Shown in pieces: positions 32,945 through 44,626 of a DNA stretch of 64,000 bases (its first letter is position 1; each line of letters opens with the position of its first letter). The translations under genes were made by a program, and so were the position numbers. A model generated the notes under the pieces. The model saw nothing but the letters and a program-made list of their open reading frames with translations, was not told the origin of the DNA and searched no databases. Source of the stretch: Keithomyces neogunnii (taxonomy: Eukaryota > Ascomycota > Sordariomycetes > Hypocreales > Clavicipitaceae); NCBI GenBank assembly GCA_020975405.1, contig JAIOWQ010000008.1, positions 496,001-560,000 on the forward strand, read 5' to 3'.

Positions 32945-34465
32945 ATGGCTTCTTTTCTTTCTGATACCCTGGCAAACCCGCGGTTTCAGCTCTTCGCGAC
33001 AGCTGTGCTGTCCGGCGCATCGGTTGCGTCTCTCATTCTCGGATACCAGGCTCTTGAGAGAGAAGAAAGACTTTCAGAGCTCAAGACCTCTATCCCCTCA
33101 TTGGCAGACGGCAGCCATCATACCAATAGATTAAACAACTTTGGGGCATCGTCAGAATCAGCAGTCGACAAGGAAGATGCTCGCAATCAAGCACTCGCCA
33201 AAAGGGCGCAAGCCGGAGACTTTGATGAGGAGCTGATACTCGAGCAACTCGCGCGGAACCGAGTCTTTCTCACACCCGAAGGCCTTGGGAAACTGCGAGA
33301 CTCGTTCGTCGTTGTAGTTGGGTGTGGAGGCGTTGGATCACACTGCACTGCGTCACTCGCACGCTCGGGTGTGAGCAAGATGCGGCTCATCGACTTTGAC
33401 CAGGTCACTCTCAGTTCGCTCAACAGACACGCGGTTGCCACATTGGCAGACGTCGGCATACCCAAGGTTCACTGCCTCCAACGCCGCTTGATTGCTATTG
33501 CGCCGTGGGTCAAGTTCGACCTCCAACAAGAGAAGTTTGATCAATCCGTGGCACCGCGGATGCTGGGCGCCTGGGAAGATGGACGACAGCCCGACTTTGT
33601 CGTTGATGCCATTGACAACATCGACACCAAAGTCGAGCTCCTAAAGTACTGCCACGACCACAAGATACCAGTCATTAGTGCAATGGGTGCCGGGTGCAAG
33701 AGTGATCCGACGAGAATTGTCATTGGGGACATTGGGGCAAGCCGAGACGACGGCTTGTCCCGGGCAACGAGGCGGCGGCTTAAGCTGCTGGGCATCACCA
33801 GCGGCATACCCGCGGTATACTCGACAGAACAGTCGGGCGAGGGAAAGGCCGAGCTGCTTCCGCTGCCCGACGACGAGTTTCAAAAGGGATCAGTGGGCGA
33901 TTTGGGCGTGATGCCCAACTTTAGAGTCAGAATCCTCCCAGTGCTGGGCACCATGCCGGCAATCTTCGGCATGACGGCAGCAAATCACGTTATATTGAGC
34001 ATCACCGGCTACCCTCTGGATTACGCCCCGGCCAAGGGGCGAGAGAAGATGTACGAAGGAATGATGACATATGTCCAAGGCTCCGAGGACCGGCTGGCGC
34101 GAATCTTGGACTTGGACTCGATTGGATTGAAAACCCCCCTTGTATCGGGAGACGTGGCATTCCTGGCCGAGGAGCTCTATCACGGACGCAGCGCCGTCAG
34201 CGGAATTTCAACAAAACTGGTGCTGATCCGCTGGCAACGACCGGACACGACAAACATGAGCGTCATTGGAGAGGGCAAGGATGTTCAAAAGTGCTCCACT
34301 GTTCGACTGCGAGATCTCGTGTGCATGACCAAGGAGGAGGCGGCCAGACATGAAAAGCAGATTTTCAAGGCTGGCCAGGCCCTGGAGCAAGTGTACGACG
34401 GGGAAACCATTGAGCGGATAGAGGCGAAGCTGGCAATAGCCGCCAAGTATGAACGGTATAGGTAG
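32945..34465 (+). CDS. tRNA threonylcarbamoyladenosine dehydratase (TcdA/Tcd1-Tcd2 family)
   Basis: A single frame of 506 residues from the ATG after AAAA. Residues ~14-37 form a hydrophobic N-terminal anchor (FQLFATAVLSGASVASLIL), as in the yeast Tcd proteins of the mitochondrial outer membrane. The ThiF/MoeB-type fold follows, with the nucleotide loop VVVGCGGVGSHC, the LIDFDQVTLSSLNRH block and DFVVDAIDNIDTK, which holds the adenylation aspartate. GAGCKSDPTRI and the STEQSGEGK region are those of TcdA. The enzyme uses ATP to cyclise t6A at position 37 of ANN-decoding tRNAs to ct6A. Length fits the fungal family. No defect is visible. Confidence 0.92.
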   Translation: MASFLSDTLANPRFQLFATAVLSGASVASLILGYQALEREERLSELKTSIPSLADGSHHTNRLNNFGASSESAVDKEDARNQALAKRAQAGDFDEELILEQLARNRVFLTPEGLGKLRDSFVVVVGCGGVGSHCTASLARSGVSKMRLIDFDQVTLSSLNRHAVATLADVGIPKVHCLQRRLIAIAPWVKFDLQQEKFDQSVAPRMLGAWEDGRQPDFVVDAIDNIDTKVELLKYCHDHKIPVISAMGAGCKSDPTRIVIGDIGASRDDGLSRATRRRLKLLGITSGIPAVYSTEQSGEGKAELLPLPDDEFQKGSVGDLGVMPNFRVRILPVLGTMPAIFGMTAANHVILSITGYPLDYAPAKGREKMYEGMMTYVQGSEDRLARILDLDSIGLKTPLVSGDVAFLAEELYHGRSAVSGISTKLVLIRWQRPDTTNMSVIGEGKDVQKCSTVRLRDLVCMTKEEAARHEKQIFKAGQALEQVYDGETIERIEAKLAIAAKYERYR

Positions 34466-34540
34466 ACGTGGAAATAGGAAACGTAATGCCAAATGCCACT
34501 TTCCGTTTGCCGTGCAGCTTTGGTTCGCCTGGTCAGCTTG

Positions 34541-34576
34541 GGACCGGGACCGGGACCGGGACTGGGACTGGGACTG
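34541..34576. repeat. hexamer tandem repeat
   Basis: About six consecutive units of GGGACC changing to GGGACT. Confidence 0.75.
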
Positions 34577-35035
34577 TTGCACCAAGCGCACACGTACGAG
34601 ATGCCTTGTTGTGAAAGGTTGTGCAATCTCACGGCTGTTACCACGCCTGCGCAATGCAAGGCGCGCAGTGCAGTGCAGCCCGTAAACCTCGATCGGCAAT
34701 TTGGCAGATCTAGATTGCCACGAAACACAACCATGTTTGCAACGTGAATTGCTCGGCTACGAGGGCGAATGGCGTGGAATTTGGGGCGCCGAGTTTGCAT
34801 CTTGGGTAACACACTCGGGTCGACTTGTTGCAACTCGCAGCTTGTTGGAGTCGCGCCCCTTCTCTCCTGCTTGCATGCCGCGTGGCTATATGGATCTACT
34901 TGCTTCATCCATCCTTCTCCTTCTCCCCTCCCTCTTCTCTCTTTTCCTCTCTCTTTTCCGCCCCCGACGTCTCGTTTCCCCAGCCTCTTGATTGCCCCCA
35001 AGAGAACGGCTGGGACAGGGCCAATCCATGACAAA

Positions 35036-35461
35036 ATGGCGGTCAGCCGCTCGACGAGCACAGGATGCCCGATGCTGATGTTTGACTTGACTAAGCTTGC
35101 AAAGGTTGTATCAACAACCCACTTGCTGCGTTCTAGCCCAGTCCAATATGTGATTCGGGCTTCAGCAGCAAGCTCTGGCGAGCCGCGCTGCGTGACGACT
35201 TGGACGGTTTTGGCCCATCTTCAAAAGGAAGATTGTGTGCAACATTCGCAATCTGAGACGGTGATGACGGGCGGCATGGTGACGAGGCAAAAGCAGAGAC
35301 ATGATTCGCCTCGGCAGTCGCCATGGCCACACGAGGAGGCACGGCACGGCGCAGAGACCCATGTGTATTTCTCAGACAGGCTGCCTGCTTGTTGCAATGT
35401 CTTGGAAGTACCGAGTAGCAAGCACAAGCAAGCTCAAGCAAGCCCAAGCAAAGCCATGTGA
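35036..35461 (+). CDS. hypothetical ORF of 141 codons, doubtful
   Basis: The frame begins at an ATG with CAAA before it, about 50 bp after a long C/T-rich tract that resembles a fungal core promoter. The product (MAVSRSTSTGCPMLMFDL...) matches no family I know, and its C-terminal part overlaps a simple repeat (KHKQAQASPSKAM). Codon choice is not decisive. It may instead mark a non-coding transcript. Confidence 0.18.
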   Translation: MAVSRSTSTGCPMLMFDLTKLAKVVSTTHLLRSSPVQYVIRASAASSGEPRCVTTWTVLAHLQKEDCVQHSQSETVMTGGMVTRQKQRHDSPRQSPWPHEEARHGAETHVYFSDRLPACCNVLEVPSSKHKQAQASPSKAM

Positions 35462-36037
35462 CAGCCACACTAGACAAGGCGTGGCAGACCAAAGCAACCA
35501 ACAAGACAGACAATGACATTGGTGGGCGGGATAGGAGCAAAAGCAAGAAAACATGCCCATGTGCGCCCATGTGCGCCCGTGGGCTTCATTTGAGATTGCA
35601 CGAGGTGGCAGGGAGATGAAGCAACCCTTACAAGACAAGTGCCGCATCCAGCTGCCTTGCAGTAGACGGGGCGAGGCCCTCTCCTGGGACCATGACCATG
35701 AGCAGCAATGCTAATCAGAACTAGGGCAGGCAGCAGGGCTGTAGCGCGTGGCCGCTGGCATGGTCCGGATAACCATACTGGGATGGGAATATCGCGAACC
35801 CAGCTTCCGCTTGAGGCTGCATACGCCTCGGCTGAGACGGTGTTCAGATGTCTGCCTGCTGCCTGGTCCTTTACCGAATATGTTTTCTGTACGGAGCAGC
35901 AGCGGCCAAGTTAAATTGGCCATGGCTGAGCTGGAGATGATGCAGGTCTGAACCAGCCAACGCTCCGTAGTGACATGAAAATTGCCTGTTCCATGGCACA
36001 TGCGAAATTGGTCCACACCGCCCTGTTATTTGAGTCC

Positions 36038-36095
36038 TCCGTACGGAGTATATAGTCTCAGAGTGACGGAGGGCTACGGAGGGCTACGGAGTACA
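36038..36095. repeat. TACGGAGT-type palindrome and tandem repeat
   Basis: A perfect palindrome TCCGTACGGA (36038-36047) is followed by 10-bp tandem units ACGGAGGGCT (36066-36090) that end in ACGGAGTAC. Confidence 0.75.
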
Positions 36096-37948
36096 TCTAC
36101 CTAGGCTCGGAGAGACACATGATGGCCATGTCACCGGAATTTCAGCTTCCGAAACACGAGGCGACGCGGCTCTGCCTCGCAGTCCGTATTGCGCAACCAT
36201 GAGCAGCCCGCAAAGAAACCCATCATCCAGATGTAGCCTGTCCAAGTAGCACCAGAGCGTCACTCATCATGACCCTTTCAACCATTCGGGGAGCACAAGG
36301 GCTGCCACGGACCAGCATCTGACAGTCAGGCAGTCAATTGCATCACGAAATTGTTTTGTCATCAGCATCGGAACCGGTGATGAGAGAGGGGCTCATCTTC
36401 AGCAGCACTCTGCACCAAGAGCCAGTGACGGCCTTGGTTTTATTTTATTATATTTTTTTCTCTTTGGCATCGGATCGGGGCCTGTGATGCATTGAATCAC
36501 ATCCTACCAGGCATCGTGTCGTAGTGTTTTCAAGTCTGATTTCTCGTGACGCAAAATCTGCCAATCGAGTTGGGTCCGGGTGCAAAATCGGCTGTTTCCT
36601 TCCCAGGATGCAGACCCAGGGGACGATTCCGTACGCCATGGAGCCGAGTCGATGCGCCAGACATCTGTCACAACCGCCTTCGATAATTCCAACCTGGCCC
36701 AGATCACATCGGTGCGGCGACAACGCAAACTGGCTGGCAGGCCGAAGAGACGAGCCAGGCATGCAAAGCAGAGCAGGAGCAAGCTAATGGGTCGCAGAAT
36801 CGAACTGCCATGGTTGATCAGCTTTCCGTTATTGGCGAGGCGGCATGCCTCTCATCTCGACAAGGTGCAATGCGAAGGCATTCTGGCTTGGTAGGGAATG
36901 GTAGGAGAAAAAAAACCATGGTGTTCCTTCTTGGAGCTTGGAGGACAAGGAAAGGGATAAAACGTGTTGGAGGCTGACCTGCAGATCCTCCTCACGCCTT
37001 GACGCAAGAAACAGAGGCTCAAAGGTTGAAAGGCAACCTTGCGAACTACCACCCCTGCAAGCCAACGCCTCGCCTCCTCCTAGGTACATACATGCATGTA
37101 CACATGGTTACAAGCACCCCGGGGGGTCCCTTGCCCGAGGTGGGGGTGATCAAAGCGACAACGGCTCTGTAAAGCGTCGCCTGCGCCTAGTCATAATAAT
37201 ATCTTAGCACTCTGCACACACATAGATGTCGAGACGAGACTGCCCATCTCTGCGACGCAGGTAGCAGCGCTGCAATCCCACGAGCAATATTAGACACCGG
37301 CCAACCCGTCTCTACCGCGACATTCAATTGCGGCTCCATGAAAGCCGCTTTTGACCAGCGCGTGCCAGCATCGAGCAGAGCAGACCAGAGCAGACCAGAG
37401 CAGGTAAGGCCGTTGCATGGATCAGTCTGCCCTCTGTCGCGTTCATTGTTCTGTTTCCTGGCCCTCATTCAATCCGTGCGCGTCTTCCTTGTACCGCGTG
37501 TCCCGTCTTGGGCTGGTTGGTTGGCAGTTTTGTTCTTTGATCTGTTTGAACAACCCTTCAATTTGTCCTTTTTACCCTTGAAAAGGCGGAAGCCAATCTC
37601 ATCTGCAACTGACAATGGACTAATAAATGTCACGGGATATTGTAGGCGAAGAGTTGACTAGACAGTCGACTTGCTTGTTGCAGAGTTCTGCAGCCGGTTG
37701 CTGGAGCGCATCATAAACTGTCCGTGAGACTTCTACCCCAACCCGTCACAAACTGCCAAGATGGAGTGGGCTGCCTACTATACAGGGTGAACAGTCTGCT
37801 GACAGGAGCACAGCAGCCATTGCATACAGGCGGCGCATTGGTCAAGATCACAGCCTCTGGCATTCGGAAGACAAAGGCATCCCCGGCCCTCCCGGTGTAT
37901 GCGCAGTAATCTCCGTCGTCGGGTATCGTGGACTTGGAGCCTTTGGAG

Positions 37949-40534
37949 ATGGAGAAGCTCACCAAAGGATGGGTCCAACATCAGCGGAAAGCTGCGCGTC
38001 AAGAGGCAGAATCTCGCGGCTACCCGTGTCCCCTTTGCGACGCGGAGGTGCAGCCCAGTCTTGAGGCATTGAGACTTCATTATACGTTGAACCATCCCAC
38101 AGTGACGGTAGGTTCTGACATTGAAGACGCTTTCAACACATTCACACTCCAGGGTGGTGACGCAACCAAGTCCGGGTGAGTTGACACATGTTCACACACC
38201 CACCTCCCCCGCGAGCCTTGACTGACGGTGGTGTTTTGGGGGAATCGCGTAGCATTTCAGCAGCTCGACGTTCGAGGGGCACCCCCAACGGCGCAGCCGC
38301 CTCCAGAAAGAGATCTGTCTCTGGCAACCCCGAGGATGACTTTGACAGGCTAAATCTAACTAGTGATGGACCGTCATTTGGCCGCCGAGGAAGCAAAAAG
38401 CTGTGCTCCCCGCCTGCGTCAATCACTCAACAACGTGGCTCGTCGCCGCCAACCCCAGGCCAGAGTCGTGCTGAACACGGCGATAGGGGTAATGAATTCG
38501 CTCGAAACAGGAAACCCACAAGCCGGCAGCTATGGACAGCCGAAGGCGACCGAAACCCTGATTCGCCACGCAGACCCAGGACGCCAAAGAACAACAAACA
38601 CGGCCCGTTTGACTCATCTTCCAGCCATCGCTGGGCTCCCCAGCATAAAGGCCACCGAACGTCCGCACACCATCATTCCCAAACCAACCTCTCTCCCCAC
38701 GCCTCATCAGAACCGCAAATGCGCCGCAGTGGTTCATCAGAGCAGCCAGGGCCGGCTCGCCCAGCGAAAATTTCAAAGAAGGCTGTGCAAGTCTCACCGG
38801 AACCGCAAAAGCATCAAGATGATGCAGAAGAAGTGGAAATGACTCCCCGTCCTTCAGAGGAACTTGGCCCCGAGAATGAGGAACATGCGGGGCGACTGAT
38901 CCATCAACTCAGCATACGGGACATTACTTCGCAACAGCTCACCATGGAAGCCACAGGCATCTATGCCGCCATCACCCTACTTGAAGAGCGAAGCATTCTT
39001 TACGGGAGGAATAAGAACGACACCCCGCTTTCCGACAAGCAATATCAGGCGCTGTTCGCTCTCCACCGGTCTCTCCTTCACGAATATTGTGATTTTCTGC
39101 TAGCGACCCATCATCCAGCCGCCAATAGCGCACTTCAGCGAACCGCCGCTCAATGTCTGATCCCAGCACGCATATGGCGCCATGGAATCCATTCGCATCT
39201 GGAGCTCTTGAGATGCAAATTGCCAGATTCGTACGATCACATGCTCAACTTTATTCAGTTTGCCTATTCTCTAATGGGATTGCTATATGAGACGATACTC
39301 AAATTCCAGGATACCTGGATCGAATGCCTGGGCGATCTCGCCCGCTACAGGATGGCAATTGAGGAGACTGACATGAGCATCCGAGAAGTTTGGTGTGGCG
39401 TGTCCAAAGGCTGGTATACGATGGCTTCGGATCTTCTTCCAGAGACTGGTCGCCTTTATCATCACCTCGCGATTCTGGAACGGCCACTTGTCCTCAAGCA
39501 GCTCTACTATTACGCCAAGGCCCTCTGCGTCCCAATACCTTTCAACGACACTAGAAACAGCATCTTGACTCTGTTTGGTCCCCTAATGCAAGGCGAGCCA
39601 GCATCCGGAGCTGGTGGAAAGGTCAGCCAACGTGTGCAGCCGGTAGATGCAGCATTTGTACGTGTTCATGGCATTCTATTCGAGGAGAAACACAAGGATC
39701 AACTGGAGCCATCATTGGAGCAGTTCTTGGGTCTTCTGGATGGCCATATTGGAAGGGAACATGGGAGCTGGCTCGAATCCGGGTAAGGAATATCTTTCCC
39801 AGATGACGCGTAACGGGAAGCAAGCTGACCTTTAGCCCAGGTATCAGGTTGCCATATCGCTGAGCTGCCTCCTCTTGGGCTTTGGGGATCACTCCAATGC
39901 ACTCATGCGCCTCGCCCTGGAGAGCCAACAATACAAGACTGACGTGGATGGAAACCGCGAGATAGAACCGCCCAAGGCGGCTTTGACACTGCTGAAGCGC
40001 ACGTGCGAGATCGTCCTTGCTCGTTGCGGGGATCAGAATACACTGCCGTTCCTGCACAGCGTGCTGGTATTCTACCGGTTCATGGGAGACTTTGAACTAG
40101 GAAGACGGTATTTGGAGGACTTGTTGCCTTGGGAAGCGATCAGTTTAGTGCTCAACTATCTCCTAAGGATAAGCGAGTCGCCGCCGCGACTAGACGCACC
40201 AGAAATTCCCGAGGCGGGGGAGGGAGAGCCGAATCCTATCCCGGAAGACTACGCCTTGCATGGTCTAATCTACACAGCCAACTATTTCCCAAAAGGGTGG
40301 TTTGATAGCCAACCATCCGTACTTGAGGCCGAAAGACATCTTGAGCGTGCCTCAATTGCGGAGAGGCGGCGTGAAAGAATCTTGTGGCTTGGGCATGACA
40401 TTGCCAAGAAGAAGATTGGCAGGCTCTGCTGGGATAACGAAGCGAGAGAATTTTCAGCCAGCAGCGGCGGCAACGATGGCGACGACGCCGCGTCAGCTAC
40501 CTCTCCTGCTGTGGACAGCGGACCAGCGGCGTAA
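37949..40534 (+). CDS. Est1/SMG-type DNA/RNA-binding domain protein with N-terminal C2H2-like finger
   Basis: Exons 37949-38175, 38253-39782 and 39841-40534 give 816 residues. A C2H2-like finger is at the N-terminus (C27, C30, H44, H49). About 200 disordered, basic residues follow. From about residue 280 comes the helical Est1-type region: LTMEATGIYAAITLLEERS, LHRSLLHEYCDFLLATHHP, ARIWRHGIHSHLELLR, GWYTMASDLLPETGRLYHHLAIL. That is the 14-3-3-like plus helical hairpin core shared by Est1, SMG5, SMG6 and SMG7. No C-terminal PIN nuclease domain is present. Roles in telomerase recruitment or nonsense-mediated decay are known in the family; I cannot tell which applies. The ATG is the first in frame after a stretch open to a GTG; an upstream exon is possible. 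A 45-nt GTAGGT...CAG segment (38108-38152) could be a further in-frame intron. Confidence 0.8.
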
Positions 40535-40869
40535 CACATTTCCTCGACCAAATCTCGAGACCCACGATGGGCTCACAGGGAGTGTGATGCGTCAACAAAC
40601 AGAAGCTACGTGCCCCGAGCTGCACATTACAGACGGCGGACTGGAGAGGCGTTGGTCTGTCACGTTTGGAACCAGGGAGATTTCGCCGACAAGTGCGTGA
40701 AGGGGGTTAGGGGGCGTGTGTCTAGACGCAGCTGCCTCGGCCATGTTCGCAAATGCTCAGGGAGGCGGTGTTACAACACCCAAAGCGTCCGTTTTAGCAT
40801 GATTCTAACGAGCGATTTTTCATTTGCATTATCTGCATTCGATTCCTCCCCCCTCTTTCCTTTTTCCCT

Positions 40870-40894
40870 TTGTGTGTGTGTGTGTGTGTGTGTG
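40870..40894. repeat. (TG)n microsatellite
   Basis: About twelve TG dinucleotides in a row. Confidence 0.9.
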
Positions 40895-43710
40895 CGTCGT
40901 CGTTCAAAGAAAGGGAAGCTGGACAACTCAAGCTAAGAAGAAACCTTTCTCGTTGATAATGCTAGCTACACAGGTTGGCTGCTGAGCGAGTGTGGTTGAT
41001 AGAGGGAACCAGGCCCTTGCTCTACCGATGAGCCAGTTTAGCACGAGACGACGTGGCGGCTCTTCTTTGTTTGTTTGCACAATACGGCGACCAGTTGGCT
41101 TGGTTTGCTCTGGATCGAGGCCATATCCTAGCTGGCTCGCCAGCCAATTCCCCAGAGACGGCGACATGTCACGGGAGCGTGGCTTGAGACATGACGGAAC
41201 GGGCTTGGGCAACTTGTTGTGTTTGTTTTTCTGGCTTGACGCCCAACTGTCAGACGCTTGGCGAGGGGCCACGATGGGAAACAAGTCTGTTGTGTGGAGA
41301 AGATTGAAGCGGTGTAACTTGGAGGATAGGTGCATGCATGGATGCGCGTGACGACTGTTATTTTTCGTCGACACACGAACGACACGCGCCAGCCAAAAGT
41401 TGAATACGCAGCACGCCTCTCACAATGCACACTTTTTCACTACCATTTGCCTCCCCGGTTGGCTGCCTAGATGGCCAGAGAGGTGGGCAAGTGGTTAATC
41501 TAGCAATACAGTCGGTTAAACCAGTAGTGCAGGTGATGTTTGATCCACCAAGTGGCTCGTGATTTTCACGTGAGCAGAAAGTGTTTTGAAATGTAGTGAT
41601 TTGGGAGGGTTCAGGGCTGTGCATTCGACTTTTTGGCTGCTGGTCGCTCATGCGTCCATGTTTCGATGTTGTTGGAGGCAACAGCTGATGCTGCCGTTGC
41701 TGCGGGGAACAAGATGGCCAATTTCCATCGCAGCGCTAGAACAGCTGCACCCCACCGGCCGGACCAGAGCTGCCTCGTTCCAGGTACGTATCAGCCCGTT
41801 AGGCAGCAGCAACCCCAAACATGATGTGGCGCTGCTTCCCGCCCACAAACATGACGGGCAGATCACGGTACTCGATGGATTCGGAAATAAGCGAGGGTAA
41901 TTGACCCAGGCGCACGGCAAGATCCACAATGGCCCGAGCGCAGCTTGACATTTCACAGACTGGACGCTCAGGGAGCAATTGTTATTAATTGTCTCCGAGG
42001 GGCAGTTGTCCTTTCTTCTTTTCTTCTTTTCACTTCTTCTCTGCTTGTTCCCTGCCCTGCAACCAGTTGATTGGTAACACCCGCGTTTCTCCCCTTTGTT
42101 CATTTCACCTGAGAAGCCACTTACACACAAGAGAACAAAAAGGCAGCCCGGGCCGAGTCGATGTGTCCTTGCTCGCATTTCCAGTGATGTGCGAGCAGCG
42201 GAATAGGATGTACTTGTGCCGAGTGAGGCGCATTGACGCGCCATGACAGATGATGGCGTGACTGACGGGTCCTTGGGCTTCTGCGTCTGTCAGGAAGATG
42301 ATGGCTGCACGACAGCGTCCAGTCCACCGTCGACGGTTGCAAGCTGTTTTATTATACGTGACACGGCCTCGGTGGCTGGTTATCGGTCCTTGCTGGCCGC
42401 GTCGGGTGAGCCCTTTTTACGGAGGCGGCGGTTCATGTAGCCGGTTGCAAGGGGTGGCCTATCTGTTGGTCCTGGGTGAGGCTCGAGTTTTTGCCTGGCC
42501 AGCTTTCTGTTCCCGTCGAGGTTGCATTCTTGGCCTCGGCCAAAGGCCTTCGTGTTACAAGAGCCAAGGAGCCTCCGCCCTCTCGCCCTGTCAAGGTGCA
42601 GAGGCGGGACACGGGGAACTGGTGCCGAAGGAAGTTATATTCATACGTCATGCTCGCCCGCCGGGGGCAACCACCAGAAGGAGGAAACCAGCGGGGAGGG
42701 TGCAGATGACGGGCAGGTGCGAATAGGATTCTGCGCTGACATGGCCTTCCCCCTCAGGGCCCCCTCAGGGCTGAATGGCATCATTGACTTGTCCAAGGGG
42801 AGTCAAAAGGGAGCTGGAGCGTGTATGCGCGCGCCGTGTCAACATCCGCCTCACTTTTGACTGGTGTGGGGGGTTGTGGGTTGTATGTATTTGGCATCGG
42901 TTATGGATGTGACTTATCGGCTGGGGCACAGGGCTTCTCGAAACACAGGATGTTCTGCGCGCAGCTGATTGGCCCCCCAGGCTCTGATTTTGTCTGTTCA
43001 AGGTGGCGGGTAAAAATAAACCTGCGGCCAGCAGCCCTTGGAATCGGGTTCTGCTGTATGCGCAGTCGGGTTGAGCAGCATTATAGCTGCGGCCAGGACT
43101 GAGACCTTGGGCACAAGAGGGCGTCGGGAAAGTATACAAGGCATGTACGGCAAAGTACGGAGTGATGGTGCAGCATTGGCTCGCTGCCACTCTGTGCCGC
43201 TCGGCGAATCGGCTCGTGACAGGAACCGCCCGTCTTAGGAGGTGAAACTTGAGTCAAGACGCATGACAGCAGCGCCATATTGGACGTCGACCCAAGGCAT
43301 GGGTTTCCAGCGTCGAGCTGCGTAATGAGGCTGTGAGTGTCAAAAGGTCCAACACAAAAAAAAATTGTTGCCTTGGACTCGGCCGCGATTGGTCATTGTC
43401 CACGTCGCATTATTGCATCTCTCTGTTTTTTTTTTTCGCCCACGCAAGATCCGGCAGAGACGATGCGACCATGACGCCTTCTTTCTTTTTTGCAACAGCC
43501 AAGAGAGCAAGCATCGAATCAGCAAGAGTGCGGGAGCCACACTTGGCAATCTTTGTCACAATGCTACTGCATGTGCAGTGGCTTTTTTAAAAAAGGCGTC
43601 CAGAATCTGCAAGACTGGCCCCTTTGCTGATTGATATGTGAGTTATGTGAGTTATGTGAGGGGCGTGACGGAAAGGGGCGGCTGTGACATCGGCGCTCTC
43701 CGCCCGTCTT

Positions 43711-43772
43711 GTGCTGTCGAGTGCTGTCGAGTGTGCAGTCGAGTGTGCAGTCGAGTGTGCTGTCGAGCAGTC
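43711..43772. repeat. GTGCTGTCGA / GTGTGCAGTCGA tandem repeat
   Basis: Units of 10 to 12 bases built on GTCGAGTG repeat five to six times with small changes. Confidence 0.8.
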
Positions 43773-44296
43773 GCATCGGGTGGAAGCATATCCCGCAGCA
43801 AGGATTCATGCACGTTGCTTCTCTTGGGGTCTGGCACAGTTGCTGACCGAGATGCTGCACGATATTGTGGATACCGACACTTCGGATGCCTTGTTAAGGA
43901 AATGGCCGTGCACAGAAGGGGAAGGTATGGTGTGTATGGTGTGTTGGCTGATGGGCGGTTCGCTACAAGGCTGACTTTTGGAAGGAACGAGCCAAGCTTG
44001 GCCACAGGAGTCGGTGATTGGATGCTTTGACTGTGGCAAGACGAGGCCAAAGATTGCCACGCGCCTCGCTCGGTTGAGCAACTCCACGCACCTGCTGGTG
44101 TATTCGCGACAAGGCAGCACTTTTCCACACACTAGCAGTCATGTCCTTTGCTGTGTAAAATGCCGTGGTAGGAGGTAGTGAGGGCAGCCGCTTACCATCA
44201 ACACAGTAACTAGAGCACACAGTCTCTTCCGCCATGTCTCTCGCCTCAACAATCATCGATAGCCGAGTATGACGCACCCTCACCTTTCCGTGTCTT

Positions 44297-44626
44297 TTAC
44301 GCCTGGCAGCTCCTGCAGAAGGCACGGGTAAATGCCTGGTAGTATTTATCCTCGACAACAGCCGTGGCAAAGCTGCGTATTTTCAGAGAGGTTTTCAACA
44401 TTCCGAGATGATGGGAGCGGCCTTGGGGCTGAACTAAAATGCCAAACTGTGCAAAGATTGATTTAGCCGTAGCCATTCGCCACCACCTCCTGGCACCAAA
44501 GGACGTATCCGGCAAGTAAAGGCAGCCAGAGAATGCCGCAGCATCCCACGTCTTACTCGGAGCAATCAGTCTTGGCTCTCTGATGTGAGGCCAAGATGAA
44601 GCCCAGCGTGACCAGTATTGAAGCAT
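44297..44626 (-). CDS. hypothetical ORF of 109 codons, possibly a gene remnant
   Basis: The frame starts at an ATG and has balanced composition (WDAAAFSGCLYLPDTSFG, MATAKSIFAQFGILVQPQG). I do not recognise it. The same strand upstream (45265 to about 44627) shows other peptide-like stretches broken by stops. It could be the last intact piece of a decayed gene. Confidence 0.2.
   Translation of the reverse strand: MLQYWSRWASSWPHIREPRLIAPSKTWDAAAFSGCLYLPDTSFGARRWWRMATAKSIFAQFGILVQPQGRSHHLGMLKTSLKIRSFATAVVEDKYYQAFTRAFCRSCQA

Larger units (their letters stand above)
34466..37948. other. 3.5 kb intergenic region, tcd / Est1-like gene
   Basis: No conserved gene is visible. It contains a GGACCG/GGACTG hexamer repeat (34541-34576), a strong C/T-rich tract (about 34905-34985) followed by an ATG in good context, a CAAG(C/G) direct repeat near 35415-35455, a TACGGAGT-rich patch (36038-36095), and C/T-rich sequence at 37420-37575 that probably belongs to the Est1-like promoter. 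GTAAGG after a CAGACCAGAG repeat at about 37404 could start a 5' UTR intron. Confidence 0.45.

Noticed and set aside
36790..36812. T-arm-like GCAGTTCGATTCTGC on the minus strand
   Set aside because: No acceptor stem or D-arm can be found upstream; only a four-base stem forms.
41013..41050. tRNA-like sequence on the minus strand (GCTCATCGGTAGAGC resembles a D-arm)
   Set aside because: No matching acceptor stem, anticodon stem or T-arm follows at the right distance.
42298..42726. 142-codon plus-strand frame in the gene-poor region
   Set aside because: Composition and overlap with equally open frames suggest chance.
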